A DNA stretch of 64,000 nucleotides from Acidobacteriota bacterium (GTDB lineage Bacteria; Acidobacteriota; Holophagae; Acanthopleuribacterales; Acanthopleuribacteraceae), in contig PDUC01000043.1 in NCBI GenBank assembly GCA_002747255.1, positions 1-64,000 of the forward strand, in the 5' to 3' direction. Below, piece after piece: positions 23,301 through 32,348 of this stretch. A program made the translations under genes and the position numbers. The notes under the pieces are model-generated. The model searched no databases, was not told the DNA's origin, and was given only the letters and a program-made list of their open reading frames with translations. Each line of letters begins with the position of its first letter. The first letter of the stretch is position 1.

Positions 23301-25850
23301 AATCTGGAAAACTTCTCAAGAGGAATCAACAACTTGAGACAGGTCATCAAAGGTCTGCCGAAAGGCGATGAGGTAATGATCGATTTCTACACCGAACATC
23401 AGGATCCCGAATCACTGATGCCGCCTATGGAAGCGTTTTTAAACAGGGAGCGGTTCCCCAAATCCATTTATCGTATTTTCATTGGCGTGGCCATCCCCAA
23501 TAGAAAACGCGTCGAGAAAAGCGTCAGATTGTTTACCTACTATCGCGATGAAAACGGTGCCTACGCAGAGCAGCTCATCTATCGCGATCTGCACCCCATT
23601 ATCTATGACCGTCTGCACATCAACCGGCTGCAGCATTTTGAAATTGAACGCTTGCCCTCTATTGAAGATGTGTATCTTTTCCGTGGAACAGCTCATTCCA
23701 ATCCAAAAGATCGGCGCCTGTTTGCATTTGCTGAAATACGCGACTTGACCATAGTTCGTCGCAGCTCGGGTAACCGTATCAGCCTGCCGAGTCTTGAACG
23801 AACGCTTATGGAAATTTTTTCTTCTATGCGTGACATTCAATCGCAACAGCCATTAAGACAGCGATTCGTCTGGAATCGAATATACCTATATGTCTGGCCC
23901 GTTTTCGATCTTCAACTTAGTGAAATCAAAGAACTGGTGTCCAGGCTCGTTCGTGCAACCAGGAACCTCGCCATTGAGAAGGTCGTTGTTCGTGTGCTTC
24001 GTCCTCAAGGAGAGAATGGCGAACTGAAAGAACAAATTATCGATATATCCAACCCCGCAGGCGGCGGATTGGTAACACAATTCAAAGACCCCATCGTCAC
24101 GCCAATTCAGCCGCTGACAGCTTATACGAACAAAGTGGTCAAATTGCAGCAGCGAGGCATGGTCTATCCCTACGAATTGATTAAAATGCTAACCCCTTCA
24201 GCCGACGACACCCAGAGCAAGTTCCCGCCTGGTTCTTTCCAGGAATACGACCTGGATGACCAGAACAAGCTGGTTCCAGTCCATCGGGAACCGGGTCTCA
24301 ACACCGCCAATATCATCGTTGGTGTCATTACCAATACCACATTGAAATATCCCGAGGGTATGAAGCGGGTTATTCTTTTGGGAGACCCCAGCCGGGCCAT
24401 GGGTTCTTTGGCCGAACCCGAATGCCGTCGCATTAACGAAGGTCTCGAGCTGGCTCGGAAACTCGATGTACCGGTGGAGTGGATGGCTGTATCGGCGGGA
24501 GCACTGATCTCCATGCAAAGTGGAACCGAGAACATGGACTGGATTGGCCTTACCCTGAGAAAAATAATCGAGTTCACCCAGGAAGGCCGCAACATTCACA
24601 TAGTCGTCAACGGCATAACCGTTGGAGCCCAGCCCTATTTCAACGCGGAAGCCACCATGTTAATGCACACAAAGGGCATTCTTATCATGACACCCAAGGG
24701 CTCCATGGTTCTAACGGGCAAACGGGCATTGGATTATTCCGGTGGTGTTTCGGCAGAGGACAACTTGGGAATTGGCGGTTATGAACGCGTCATGGGTCCC
24801 AACGGACAAGCGCAGTATTTTGCCAGAAACATCGGAGAAGCCTGCAACATACTCTTCCAGTATTACGAGCATTCCTATCGTCTGCCAGGAGAGCGATTCC
24901 CGCGATCGAAACCTACGGATGATCCCATTTCACGAGATATCTGCAACTACCCCCACGGCAACAGTTTCAAGGTGGTTGGGGAAATCTTTTCAGATGAAAC
25001 AAATCCCGGCAGGAAACGTCCCTTTGAGATCCGCAAGGTCATGCAGGCCACCGTCGATCAGGACCATAAACCGCTCGAACGCTGGTTTGGCATGCAAGAT
25101 GCCGAAATAGCCGTTGTTTGGGATGCCCATGTTGGGGGAATTCCGGTTTGCATGCTTGGTTTTGAATCGCAACCGTTAAGGCGATTGCGATTTGTGCCCG
25201 CTGACGGTCCTGCTAACTGGACTTCGGGTACGCTCTTCCCTCTGGCCTCTAAAAAAATTGCACGCTCCATTAATTCGGCAAGTAACAATCGACCGCTGGT
25301 CGTTCTGGCCAACCTCTCCGGTTTTGACGGTTCACCTGAGTCCATGCGTCAGTGGCAATTGGAAAATGGAGCGGAAATTGGCCGAGCCGTTGTCAACTTC
25401 AAAGGACCCATCGTCTTCGTGGTGATATCGCGCTATCACGGCGGTGCTTTTGTGGTGTTCTCCAACGCTCTGAATGACAACATGGAAGTCATCGCCCTGG
25501 AAGGCACCTATGCCTCTGTCATTGGCGGTTCACCGGCTGCGGCTGTTGTGTTCGCCCGGGAAGTTGCCAAGCAAACCAAGGAGAATCCACAAATCAAAGA
25601 ACTTGAAAAGCAAATTGCCACAGCGAAAGGAGCCAAAAAGGTGCGCTTGAGAGCGCAATGGAACGACCTCTACGAAGCCGTTCACTCCGAAGAGCTGGGT
25701 AAAATGGCCACCAAATTCGATAGCATCCACTCTGTTCAACGCGCTGAAAAGGTGGGTTCCGTGGACAAAATCATACCGGCCAGTAAAATGAGACCCTACA
25801 TTGTCGAGCGCTTAAAAGCCCTCATGGCGAAAGAACTCAACAATCAATAG
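20307..25850 (+). CDS. Eukaryote-type one-chain acyl-CoA (acetyl/propionyl) carboxylase
   Basis: This 1847-residue enzyme fuses three parts. An N-terminal biotin carboxylase spans about 5-450 (INRGEPAMRAIHAI, KASAGGGGRGIRMV, EVNTRLQVEHP). A biotin carrier domain follows (VMEAMKMEMAL, biotinyl Lys629). A carboxyltransferase forms the last ~500 residues (MLMHTKGILIMTPKGSMVLTG, GGAFVVFSNALN, ASVIGGSPAAAVVF). Between them lie ~650 residues resembling the central region of eukaryotic acetyl-CoA carboxylase (VMLEVMMRRYYRLREL). Most bacteria use separate subunits. It makes malonyl- or methylmalonyl-CoA; the substrate is not resolved here. The ATG at 20307 is 6 bases from GGAG, whereas the ATG at 20301 touches it. 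Confidence 0.85.
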   Translation: MELKFKRVAIINRGEPAMRAIHAIREYNLEHGTDIKSIAFHVDSDKNALFYRKADESYSIGDATFLDPRDGVVKPSYLNYNRLEQALKQTKADAVWAGWGFVAEHAEFVDLCEKNGMTFIGPSATVMRKLGDKISSKKYAALADVPLAAWSEGEVSSLEEAKEQAHRLGYPLMIKASAGGGGRGIRMVDNEEELVTQFDIARQEALKYFGDGRVFLERRIENARHVEVQMIGDQHGTIWAMGVRDCSIQRHFQKIMEESPSPVLTAEEEQTLRRYATDLCKQVNYENVGTIEFLFEPQTRNLYFLEVNTRLQVEHPITELTTGLDLVKTQFFIARGGRLEGEAPVAKGHAIEVRLNAEDPALRFAASPGLVEKFRFPAGPGVRIDTGIMEGDAIPAEFDSNIAKIMAYGRNRNEALARLKRVLAQMFIIIRGGASNKGFLCELLDMEEVRHSDYHTLWLDELVQEDRHMSHAHADVAILQAGIEDYLTSMETETARFLNSAKRGRPELRKDSGVDVELEYHNHNYAFSIYRLGVYHFRIDMQGKRIYLRLEPLGGTEWNLTIGSERFRIHSLRLDHNYWVQVEGVPYRISRSQGSMLRAPAPAVVASVLVKEGDRVKAGDRLIVMEAMKMEMALTASYSGTIVKVLVRNYMQVPPQEPLILIEPDRQKQPMVDSGNITFDRFGPPIDSQQDTQQKCAQNMEELKSLIRGFDEDASEIKRLMEERSELCHFIPADDLTLMEKEDELLTIFVDFISLFRSDPSIETEGPLSTQEYLLAFLVNPEEGMQLMPESFITKLKRALLHYDIQDIQPSPDLDFGLFRISKSHQRMAQQVAPILSILERRLENVDVLKKHVDETLMFLLDRLIIETQDRFPKVNELAIQVRYHYFTKPLLEKALQQDLDQVNSSLAFLEKYPQHERRQKKIQTLVGSPLSLMTHLTVRFSTADLTLRQVMLEVMMRRYYRLRELKNIQTRIENGQCLAMADYNYEGKRYHVITTYVNLENFSRGINNLRQVIKGLPKGDEVMIDFYTEHQDPESLMPPMEAFLNRERFPKSIYRIFIGVAIPNRKRVEKSVRLFTYYRDENGAYAEQLIYRDLHPIIYDRLHINRLQHFEIERLPSIEDVYLFRGTAHSNPKDRRLFAFAEIRDLTIVRRSSGNRISLPSLERTLMEIFSSMRDIQSQQPLRQRFVWNRIYLYVWPVFDLQLSEIKELVSRLVRATRNLAIEKVVVRVLRPQGENGELKEQIIDISNPAGGGLVTQFKDPIVTPIQPLTAYTNKVVKLQQRGMVYPYELIKMLTPSADDTQSKFPPGSFQEYDLDDQNKLVPVHREPGLNTANIIVGVITNTTLKYPEGMKRVILLGDPSRAMGSLAEPECRRINEGLELARKLDVPVEWMAVSAGALISMQSGTENMDWIGLTLRKIIEFTQEGRNIHIVVNGITVGAQPYFNAEATMLMHTKGILIMTPKGSMVLTGKRALDYSGGVSAEDNLGIGGYERVMGPNGQAQYFARNIGEACNILFQYYEHSYRLPGERFPRSKPTDDPISRDICNYPHGNSFKVVGEIFSDETNPGRKRPFEIRKVMQATVDQDHKPLERWFGMQDAEIAVVWDAHVGGIPVCMLGFESQPLRRLRFVPADGPANWTSGTLFPLASKKIARSINSASNNRPLVVLANLSGFDGSPESMRQWQLENGAEIGRAVVNFKGPIVFVVISRYHGGAFVVFSNALNDNMEVIALEGTYASVIGGSPAAAVVFAREVAKQTKENPQIKELEKQIATAKGAKKVRLRAQWNDLYEAVHSEELGKMATKFDSIHSVQRAEKVGSVDKIIPASKMRPYIVERLKALMAKELNNQ

Positions 25851-25876
25851 GATTCGAGTTCACAAGAAAGCAGGAA

Positions 25877-25905
25877 AGAGACGGCACGCAGCCGTCTCTT
25901 TTTTT
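25877..25905 (+). terminator. Intrinsic terminator after the carboxylase gene
   Basis: AGAGACGGC (25877-25885), loop ACGCA, GCCGTCTCT (25891-25899), then a T-run to 25905. The 9-bp stem is perfect. On the minus strand the A-rich flank (GAAAG) is weaker, so it works mainly for the plus strand. Confidence 0.9.
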
Positions 25906-26012
25906 GTATACCCGGTGAAGGCACCTCTAAACGCGTTAAGAAGATCAGAGTTCCTTCCAGATCCAGAGTCGTCTCCATTGGGCGGCCCATATCGCGATCC
26001 GCGCCCTTGCGC

Positions 26013-26396
26013 TCAACTCACGAGGTAATTCACACTGTAGCGACCCAAATAAACAGCTAAAAGACCCAAACTCAGGTGTAAAAAAATGTTGCCAAGTGCA
26101 GCCAGTTCTCTGCCGTCTTGCAGCAACACAACGGTGTCATTGCCAAAAGTGGAAAAAGTGGTAAAAGCACCCAAAAAGCCCATAAATAAAAAGTTCCGAG
26201 CGGTTTCTGTAAAGATAGCCTTGGTATCAGCTGTCTGCAGCAGGACCCCGATGAGCAGGCAGCCCACCATGTTGACCGTCAAGGTTCCCCATGGGAATTT
26301 ACCGCCTGTTGATGCATTTTGAACCCAGTTACTGACCAGATAGCGCATCACAGCCCCGAAGAAACCTCCAAAACCGATAACCATAATCTTAAGCAT
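26013..26396 (-). CDS. crcB: Fluoride ion channel CrcB/FluC
   Basis: The 127-residue protein has four hydrophobic helices and the family marks GGFFGAVMRYLVS, TLTVNMVGCLLIG (with the pore Asn) and GFLGAFTTFSTF (the Phe-box and Na+ site). Fluc channels are dual-topology dimers that export fluoride from the cytoplasm. The ATG at 26396 is chosen over 26414 because GGGAG lies just upstream and the first membrane helix follows directly. I looked for a fluoride riboswitch upstream and saw none. The gene is divergent from ferritin. Confidence 0.9.
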   Translation of the reverse strand: MLKIMVIGFGGFFGAVMRYLVSNWVQNASTGGKFPWGTLTVNMVGCLLIGVLLQTADTKAIFTETARNFLFMGFLGAFTTFSTFGNDTVVLLQDGRELAALGNIFLHLSLGLLAVYLGRYSVNYLVS

Positions 26397-26697
26397 ACCG
26401 TCTCCCGGCAACATTATGCTCGATTTTCACGGACATTGAAAGCATTTAGAACTGAGTCGATAGAGGATTATTTAACATCACGACCGTAAAGACTTGAATA
26501 CCTCCGATTTTGTAAGCATAATAGGGTTATTCTATTTTGCCTTGCAGGGCTGAAGAACCGCGTTCAAATTGAATTCCAAAGCGCGATTGCTTCCAGGCAG
26601 TTGCCATTCAATACAAGCGGGAACGGTTCAAAACATCTAATACGTGTTTTATGGTATCATCTGAAGTCAACAAGGCCAAATAAAAGGAGCAATGACT

Positions 26698-27189
26698 ATG
26701 TTAAGTAAAAAAATGTTGGACATGTTGAACAAACAAATTACGGTGGAGTTTTATTCTTCCAATTTATACCTGCAAATGAGTTCCTGGTGTGAAGCCCAGG
26801 GGTTTGAAGGCTCTGCATCTTTCCTTGCCAAGCATTCAATTGAAGAACGGGAACACATGATGCGATTATTCAGATACATCAATGAAACGGGCGCTCAAGC
26901 GCTTATCGACAGTCTGGACAAGCCGCCTCATGAATTCAAGGATATTAAAGATGTCTTCGAACAAACCTACGAACACGAAAAGTGGGTCACCTTGAGCATC
27001 AATAAACTTGCCGACGCGGCTCTCTCTGAAAAGGATTTCTCAACCTTCAACTTCCTGCAGTGGTACGTAGGGGAACAGCACGAGGAAGAAAAACTCTTCA
27101 AGAGCATTCTGGATCAGATCGATATCATTGGCTTGGAAGGACGCGGACTGTACTTCCTGGACAAAAAGATAGGAGAACTGGAAAACTGA
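26698..27189 (+). CDS. ftnA: Ferritin (FtnA-like, non-haem)
   Basis: The 163-residue protein matches bacterial ferritin along its full length. MLSKKMLDMLNKQITVEFYS carries Glu17 of the ferroxidase centre, EEREHMM carries the Glu-x2-His pair, and VGEQHEEEKLF holds the later ligands. It stores iron in a 24-mer cytoplasmic shell after oxidation at the di-iron centre. There is no haem-binding Met typical of bacterioferritin. The second ATG, at 26698, is preferred: AGGAG is 8 bases upstream and family members begin ML-K-M, whereas the ATG at 26692 is only 2 bases from AGGAG. Confidence 0.92.
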   Translation: MLSKKMLDMLNKQITVEFYSSNLYLQMSSWCEAQGFEGSASFLAKHSIEEREHMMRLFRYINETGAQALIDSLDKPPHEFKDIKDVFEQTYEHEKWVTLSINKLADAALSEKDFSTFNFLQWYVGEQHEEEKLFKSILDQIDIIGLEGRGLYFLDKKIGELEN

Positions 27190-27193
27190 TTTC

Positions 27194-27709
27194 ATGCCGG
27201 TGAATTCGCCGAACAAGGCATTCATTGTCTGTGGTTCACCAGCTTCCGGAAAAACCACTTATGGAAGAAAGCTGGCCGCCCAGAACAAAGCTGTTTTGAT
27301 CGACATTGACACCTCAACGGAGCGCCTGGTCAAACTGGCACTCCGTTGTGAAGGCAGGAACGAGTCCGATCGAGACAGTTTGTACTTTAAAGATACCTTT
27401 AGAAAACCCATTTACGAACAGATGTTCGATTTGGCGTGTGACAATTTACCTTTCAACCATGTCGTTCTAGTTGGACCTTTCACACTGGAACTCGGAAACC
27501 CCCTTTGGCTAAATGATCTTCAAGTGCGCCTGAATGCGGCAGTGGAAGTCCATTATTTAAAATGCAAGCCGGAAGTCCTGAGAAAAAGGCTGATAAAACG
27601 CAACAACCCGCGTGACAAAGCCAAATTAGCTCAGTGGAACACGTATCTTCAATATTACAAAGAAAATGCTCTGCCCAAAGTAAAACACATCCTGATAGAA
27701 ACACAATAA
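27194..27709 (+). CDS. P-loop ATP-binding protein, putative small-molecule kinase
   Basis: This 171-residue protein has Walker A GSPASGKTT (residues 14-22), an LIDID strand with the Asp pair after it, HVVLVGPFTLELGNP as a Walker B-like strand, and a KRLIKRNNPRDKAK lid rich in Arg/Lys. The fold matches the AAA_33/shikimate- or gluconate-kinase-like group that phosphorylates small substrates or nucleic-acid ends. The substrate cannot be told from the sequence. It starts 4 bases after the ferritin stop and is probably co-transcribed with it, which is unusual for this kinase type. Confidence 0.7.
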   Translation: MPVNSPNKAFIVCGSPASGKTTYGRKLAAQNKAVLIDIDTSTERLVKLALRCEGRNESDRDSLYFKDTFRKPIYEQMFDLACDNLPFNHVVLVGPFTLELGNPLWLNDLQVRLNAAVEVHYLKCKPEVLRKRLIKRNNPRDKAKLAQWNTYLQYYKENALPKVKHILIETQ

Positions 27710-27914
27710 AATCTCACAGCCAAACGACAGAAATGACCGGTTGAAAAAACTCTGCGATCGTTGGATTTTTGAGACGAGCAAGGCATTCCCCATCTCAACC
27801 TGTACCTTTTGGGTTAAGCCCCCGAAGTGTCAAGATTAAAAGAACGCCATAGAGCTCTTGTCTTTTTTGAGTTAGAATAGGCTGACCCTGCGGTTCATTG
27901 GAGGAAAGAAGAGA

Positions 27915-29171
27915 ATGCAACGTCACAGGATACAAGCTGTTTTTTTGTTAATTCTACTCATAGCTGGAACGGTGTCTTTTGCTCAAATGAACGATCGCAA
28001 GCGGCAGGAAAGTGAAGTTTTCAACAAGCGCGAAAAAGTAACAAGCAATATCAAAGACACAAGGTGGCACTGGGGACCGTTTTCAAGCACCTTTGAAGCA
28101 AATTTGGGTCAAATAGGTTATGACAGCAATATATTTTCCTCTATAGACGGAGAAGAATTGGGCGATTTTGTTGTTTCCCCCAGGGTTGGCCTTAAGAGCT
28201 TTCTGCGTTTCTCACCTCATTTCATCGCCAAGTTTCACACTCAAGGTCAATATGTCTGGTACAAGGATCTGGATCATTTAAGAGACTGGTATCCCGATAA
28301 CACAGTTGCTTTTTACAGTCTTTTCAAACGGGTCTACTTCGAACTAAGTTATTCTTCTGCCAAGGACAGAATACGAACCAACTCCGAGTTAATTGAACGA
28401 AACGAAAACAGGCGAACGATTTTTAGTTTTGACAGCATGCTCCAAATCTCTCCGCGTTTTTTCGTCAACTTATCGGCTTCTGAAAGCGAGAAAGAATATA
28501 CTCAAAAAAGCGAACACTTCGAGAATAACAACAGCTTTTTTTCAAAACAAACCCTGACTTTAACCTACCAGAAACACGTCAGGTTCTGGCCATTCATAGA
28601 AATAGGCAGAATGGAGGCGGAATTCAAAAACCGCGTCGTTCCGCAGGTTTCAGAATCCTATACGCTGTTTCTCGGAGCCCGAAACCAGAAAGGGCGCAGA
28701 TGGCATTACCTGGTTAAAATGGGTCAGAAAAATGACGATTACGAATTTCAACTCGGCAGCGCTTCAATTACCAGGGAAATGGATGACTGGACTTACCAAC
28801 TATACTCATCTTACAAAGTCAAAAGACACATCAGTGTGGAAGCGGGTATCAATCAGAATGCCATATACTCGTATCTCGATGGTTACACACATTTTCTGAG
28901 CCAACGATTTCTTCTTGGCTTCCACTACAGGTTTAAAAACGACTTCGAACTCAACCCCGACCTCTATGTAGGGACCAATAAGTATCAGCCCCTGCCGGAA
29001 TATGAATCCAAATCCTATGACTATCAGTCCATCAATTTGAACTTCAAAATTCCGTTTGGAAACAACTCGAAAATCAACTACACCGTTGGATATGAAAACA
29101 GAGAAGTAATCCAGTTTTCCGGTTCCATCAAAGGGTGGTATACTTTTATTGATTTGAACTATCAACTTTAG
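27915..29171 (+). CDS. Outer-membrane beta-barrel protein
   Basis: The 418-residue protein begins with a clear signal peptide (MQRHRIQAVFLLILLIAGTVSFAQ, cleavage after FAQ). After a ~45-residue polar stretch it consists of alternating-hydrophobic strands rich in Tyr, Phe and Asp/Asn. Examples are FIAKFHTQGQYVWY and FFVNLSASESEKEY, and a final strand IDLNYQL closes the barrel. It resembles uncharacterised BBP2-like outer-membrane proteins; cargo or ligand is unknown. The ATG at 27915 has GGAGGAAAG upstream. It is followed after 11 bases by trkA, so co-transcription with the potassium system is likely. Confidence 0.75.
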   Translation: MQRHRIQAVFLLILLIAGTVSFAQMNDRKRQESEVFNKREKVTSNIKDTRWHWGPFSSTFEANLGQIGYDSNIFSSIDGEELGDFVVSPRVGLKSFLRFSPHFIAKFHTQGQYVWYKDLDHLRDWYPDNTVAFYSLFKRVYFELSYSSAKDRIRTNSELIERNENRRTIFSFDSMLQISPRFFVNLSASESEKEYTQKSEHFENNNSFFSKQTLTLTYQKHVRFWPFIEIGRMEAEFKNRVVPQVSESYTLFLGARNQKGRRWHYLVKMGQKNDDYEFQLGSASITREMDDWTYQLYSSYKVKRHISVEAGINQNAIYSYLDGYTHFLSQRFLLGFHYRFKNDFELNPDLYVGTNKYQPLPEYESKSYDYQSINLNFKIPFGNNSKINYTVGYENREVIQFSGSIKGWYTFIDLNYQL

Positions 29172-29182
29172 GAATTGAACGT

Positions 29183-30526
29183 ATGAAGATCATTATTATC
29201 GGCGCGGGAGAAGTAGGTGTTCACCTTGCCCGACACCTCTCCAAAGAGCATCACGATATTACATTAATCGAGGAAAAGAGCAAGCGAGCACAGTCCATTC
29301 AAGATGAAATGGATATCATGGTCATCGAAGGCAACGGAGCTTCTCCCGAAGTTCTCAGGAAGGCCGGTCTGGCCCAGTGCGACCTCTTCCTTGCCGTTAC
29401 CAACATGGACGAAGTCAACATGGTCGCCTCTCTTTCTGCCTCGAGATACAATGTCCCATTTAAAATCGCTCGTGTCAGCAACATGCATTTCTACGATCTG
29501 GACAACTACCTCGGCGGCAAGAACCTCGGCACCGATCTTTTGATTAATCCCGAGTTTGAATGCGCTCTTCAGGTTGCCAATCTCCTTAAAATACCGGGTG
29601 CCTCTGAGTATGCCGAATTTGCCGGCGGTGATGTTTTTCTCTTCGGGTTGTCCATTGCAGAGGGTGCGCCCTGTCTTCAAAGCTCACTCCAGGAGTTGAG
29701 ACAGGACATTGAAGACATCCACTTTCTTGTTGGCTCCATTTCCAGAGGGGCCGAAACCTTTATACCCAAAGGACACACCGTTTTAAAGGCGGGTGATCAG
29801 GCCTATTTCATCGCCCAGCGCAATCACCTCGATCAGGTCTATGACTTCTGTGGCATTGAGAAAAAGCCCGTCAAACGCGTTATGATTTTGGGAGGCTCAA
29901 AAGTATCCAGGTATTTATGCCAAATTCTGGAAAAACAGAACATCAAAGCCACGCTTGTTGTTCCCGATGAGTTTGAAGCGGAACGCATGGCTGAAGATTT
30001 GACCAATACGCTCATTATCAATGGCGATGTCAAAGATTTTGATCTTCTCTTACAGGAAGGTCTCAGTGATATCGATTGTTTTCTCGCCCTGACACCGCGA
30101 GATGAAGACAATATGCTGACAGGAATTTTCGCACGTGAAAAAAAGGTTCCATACGTTATAGCTCTGCTCGGGAAACTGGAATATCTTCCCGTTTTCAATA
30201 AAATGGGAGTCAACACATCCGTCTCACCTCGGGTCGCCGTCACGAATTCCATTTTGAAGTACGCCAGAACGGGTAATATCACCAGTGTGGCAACCATTCA
30301 AAACAGTCAGACAGAAATAATGGAATTCGAAGTGGCTGCAGGCTCCTTTGTGGAAGGCAAACCCCTGAAAGACCTCAAGCTACCCAGAGATGTTATGCTG
30401 GCCATGGTGCATCGGGACTACAATGACTTTATTCCTTCAGGAGACAGTGTTCTCCGCCCAAAAGATCACGTTGTGGCCATAACCATCTCTAAAGATCACC
30501 ATAAACTGGAAAAACTGTTCACATGA
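29183..30526 (+). CDS. trkA: Trk potassium uptake regulatory subunit TrkA
   Basis: The 447-residue protein has two tandem RCK units. Each has a Rossmann NAD-binding motif (MKIIIIGAGEVGVHLA at the N-terminus, VMILGGSKVSRYLC near residue 235) followed by a TrkA-C domain (last ~80 residues: SFVEGKPLKDLKLP). TrkA gates the TrkH channel on the cytoplasmic face in response to nucleotides. The length matches E. coli TrkA (458). The stop overlaps the trkH start as ATGA. A TTGxxxG-free first motif and an acidic residue at the end of beta-2 (LIEE) are consistent with NAD(H) binding. Confidence 0.93.
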   Translation: MKIIIIGAGEVGVHLARHLSKEHHDITLIEEKSKRAQSIQDEMDIMVIEGNGASPEVLRKAGLAQCDLFLAVTNMDEVNMVASLSASRYNVPFKIARVSNMHFYDLDNYLGGKNLGTDLLINPEFECALQVANLLKIPGASEYAEFAGGDVFLFGLSIAEGAPCLQSSLQELRQDIEDIHFLVGSISRGAETFIPKGHTVLKAGDQAYFIAQRNHLDQVYDFCGIEKKPVKRVMILGGSKVSRYLCQILEKQNIKATLVVPDEFEAERMAEDLTNTLIINGDVKDFDLLLQEGLSDIDCFLALTPRDEDNMLTGIFAREKKVPYVIALLGKLEYLPVFNKMGVNTSVSPRVAVTNSILKYARTGNITSVATIQNSQTEIMEFEVAAGSFVEGKPLKDLKLPRDVMLAMVHRDYNDFIPSGDSVLRPKDHVVAITISKDHHKLEKLFT

Positions 30527-31971
30527 ATCTGAAGCTCTTAAACCACGTTGTCAGTGTCATTGTTTTTTTTATTGGACTAACCCAGCTTGGGGCACTCGCT
30601 GTCTCCCTATGGTTTGATGACGGCAGCGCCTCCAGCATTGCGATTTCTGCCGTATTGACCATGCTGGCAGGGGGCAGTGTTTTCCTGTCAACCCGGGAGA
30701 AGGTCGTTAAGGAACTCGGCCTCAGAGAAGGCTTTGGCATTGTAGGGTTAAGCTGGTTTGCGGCCTCCTTTTTCGGTGCACTTCCCTTTTGGATTTCAGG
30801 AGTCATACCCGATTTCACTTACGCTTTTTTTGAGTCCGCTTCGGGCTTAACCACAACGGGTTCGACCATTCTGCGGGAAATTGAAGGCCTGCCGGAAGGC
30901 ATTCTGTTTTGGAGAAGCTTTCTGCACTGGCTCGGTGGAATGGGTATCATTGTGCTCTCCGTCGCCATCCTGCCTTTTCTGGGTCTGGGCGGCATGCAGC
31001 TGTTTAAAGCGGAATCTCCAGGGCCAACCAAGGATAAACTGGGTCCCCGAATTCAAGAAACCGCCAAGTTCCTCTGGTTCGTCTATGTTCTCATCAGTCT
31101 GGCCTGTTTCATCTTGCTCTGGCTTGCGGGAATGTCGGTCTTTGATGCCGCCTGCCACATGTTCGGCACCGTGGCGACCGGCGGTTTTTCAACCTATAAC
31201 GCCTCAGTCGGCCACTTTCACTCACCGCTTATTGAATACATCATTATCTTCTTTATGTTTATCTGCGGTATCAGTTTCTCGCTACACTACCGCGCCATTC
31301 TACTGGGCAAACCCCTGTGCTACTTTAAACCCACAGAAGTAAAAGCCTACGCCACCATTATTGCCCTTGCCACCATCTTCATTTACTGGACAAGGATTGC
31401 CGATCAGCTGCCCTGGGAACAGAATCTGCGTGAGTGTCTGTTTCAGGTCGTCAGTATCATGACCACCACCGGCTATGGAACGGCCGACTTTGAGCTTTGG
31501 CACACGGGCGCGCAAATTACGCTGCTCTTCCTGATGGTTGTCGGAGGATGTGCAGGCAGTACCGGCGGCGGCCTCAAGGTTGTACGAGTCATTTTACTCC
31601 TCAAATACCTGAAAACGCTGCTCAACCAGCAACTTCATCCAGCTGGCGTTTTCCTGGCAAAAATGGACGGCAACCGAGTTCCCAATAAAGTATTGCACAA
31701 TATCCTGGGCCTGTTCGCCACCTTTATACTTATCCACATGTTCTCTTCTTTCCTCTTGTCCTTGACAGGTGTAGACTTAACCACCGCGACCACGGCAGTA
31801 CTGGCTTGTCTCAGCAACATCGGTCCGGGCTTGGGAGAGGTCGGTCCAACCGATAACTTTGCCAACTTCAACAGCTTTGCCATTTGGGTTCTGAACTTCG
31901 ACATGATCATGGGCCGTCTGGAACTCTTCTCTGTTCTCATGCTCTTCCTTCCACAAACCTGGCGGCGGTAA
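30523..31971 (+). CDS. trkH: Trk potassium uptake channel TrkH
   Basis: The 482-residue protein has about ten membrane helices and the four selectivity-filter half-repeats of SKT channels. ASGLTTTGSTIL, GTVATGGFSTY, MTTTGYGTADF and LSNIGPGLGEVGP are visible in order. GGMGIIVLSVAILP is the conserved loop after the first pore. It conducts K+ across the inner membrane under control of TrkA, whose gene overlaps it by 4 bases. No nearby kdp or kup genes are present; a separate RCK potassium channel lies at 59576-60562. Confidence 0.94.
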   Translation: MNLKLLNHVVSVIVFFIGLTQLGALAVSLWFDDGSASSIAISAVLTMLAGGSVFLSTREKVVKELGLREGFGIVGLSWFAASFFGALPFWISGVIPDFTYAFFESASGLTTTGSTILREIEGLPEGILFWRSFLHWLGGMGIIVLSVAILPFLGLGGMQLFKAESPGPTKDKLGPRIQETAKFLWFVYVLISLACFILLWLAGMSVFDAACHMFGTVATGGFSTYNASVGHFHSPLIEYIIIFFMFICGISFSLHYRAILLGKPLCYFKPTEVKAYATIIALATIFIYWTRIADQLPWEQNLRECLFQVVSIMTTTGYGTADFELWHTGAQITLLFLMVVGGCAGSTGGGLKVVRVILLLKYLKTLLNQQLHPAGVFLAKMDGNRVPNKVLHNILGLFATFILIHMFSSFLLSLTGVDLTTATTAVLACLSNIGPGLGEVGPTDNFANFNSFAIWVLNFDMIMGRLELFSVLMLFLPQTWRR

Positions 31972-32348
31972 TTAAAAAAAATGGAAGTTAATCCCATCTG
32001 TCAATTGTTGATGCGTTGAACCCATTCACAGTTTCAGAGACTGTTTGCTGTGTCTCGTTATCTCTCTGTGCTGTCTTGGTGACGGCACCCTTCTTGGCAC
32101 AATCAAGCTCTCTGGTTAAGACAGTTTGATTCTGGCACAGCTGGGTCCGTTCTTTTTTTCACCAGACTTGTTTTTTTCTTGTCAGCGTGGCCATAACAAA
32201 ACACAAGCTAAACTTCCATTTTTTTCATGCTGTTCGTATCCATGGAACCAGAAGCACTTTCAGAACAGATCTCGCACACGAACGAGACAAGAGCCTGCCC
32301 GCCTTCAATGGCTTGGACGATAAATCCTCACCTCGGCATAGCAAAGCG
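31972..32348. other. Intergenic region between trkH and the Moco operon
   Basis: The two flanking operons converge here. I see several T- or A-runs but no hairpin strong enough to call a terminator, no RNA gene and no coding sequence with a ribosome site. Confidence 0.45.

Noticed and set aside
26397-26697. Fluoride riboswitch between crcB and ferritin
   Set aside because: I looked for the conserved GGxGAUGG and CUGAUG elements on the minus strand and did not see them.
26692-26697. First ATG of ferritin at 26692
   Set aside because: It is only 2 bases from AGGAG; the ATG at 26698 has normal spacing and matches the family N-terminus.
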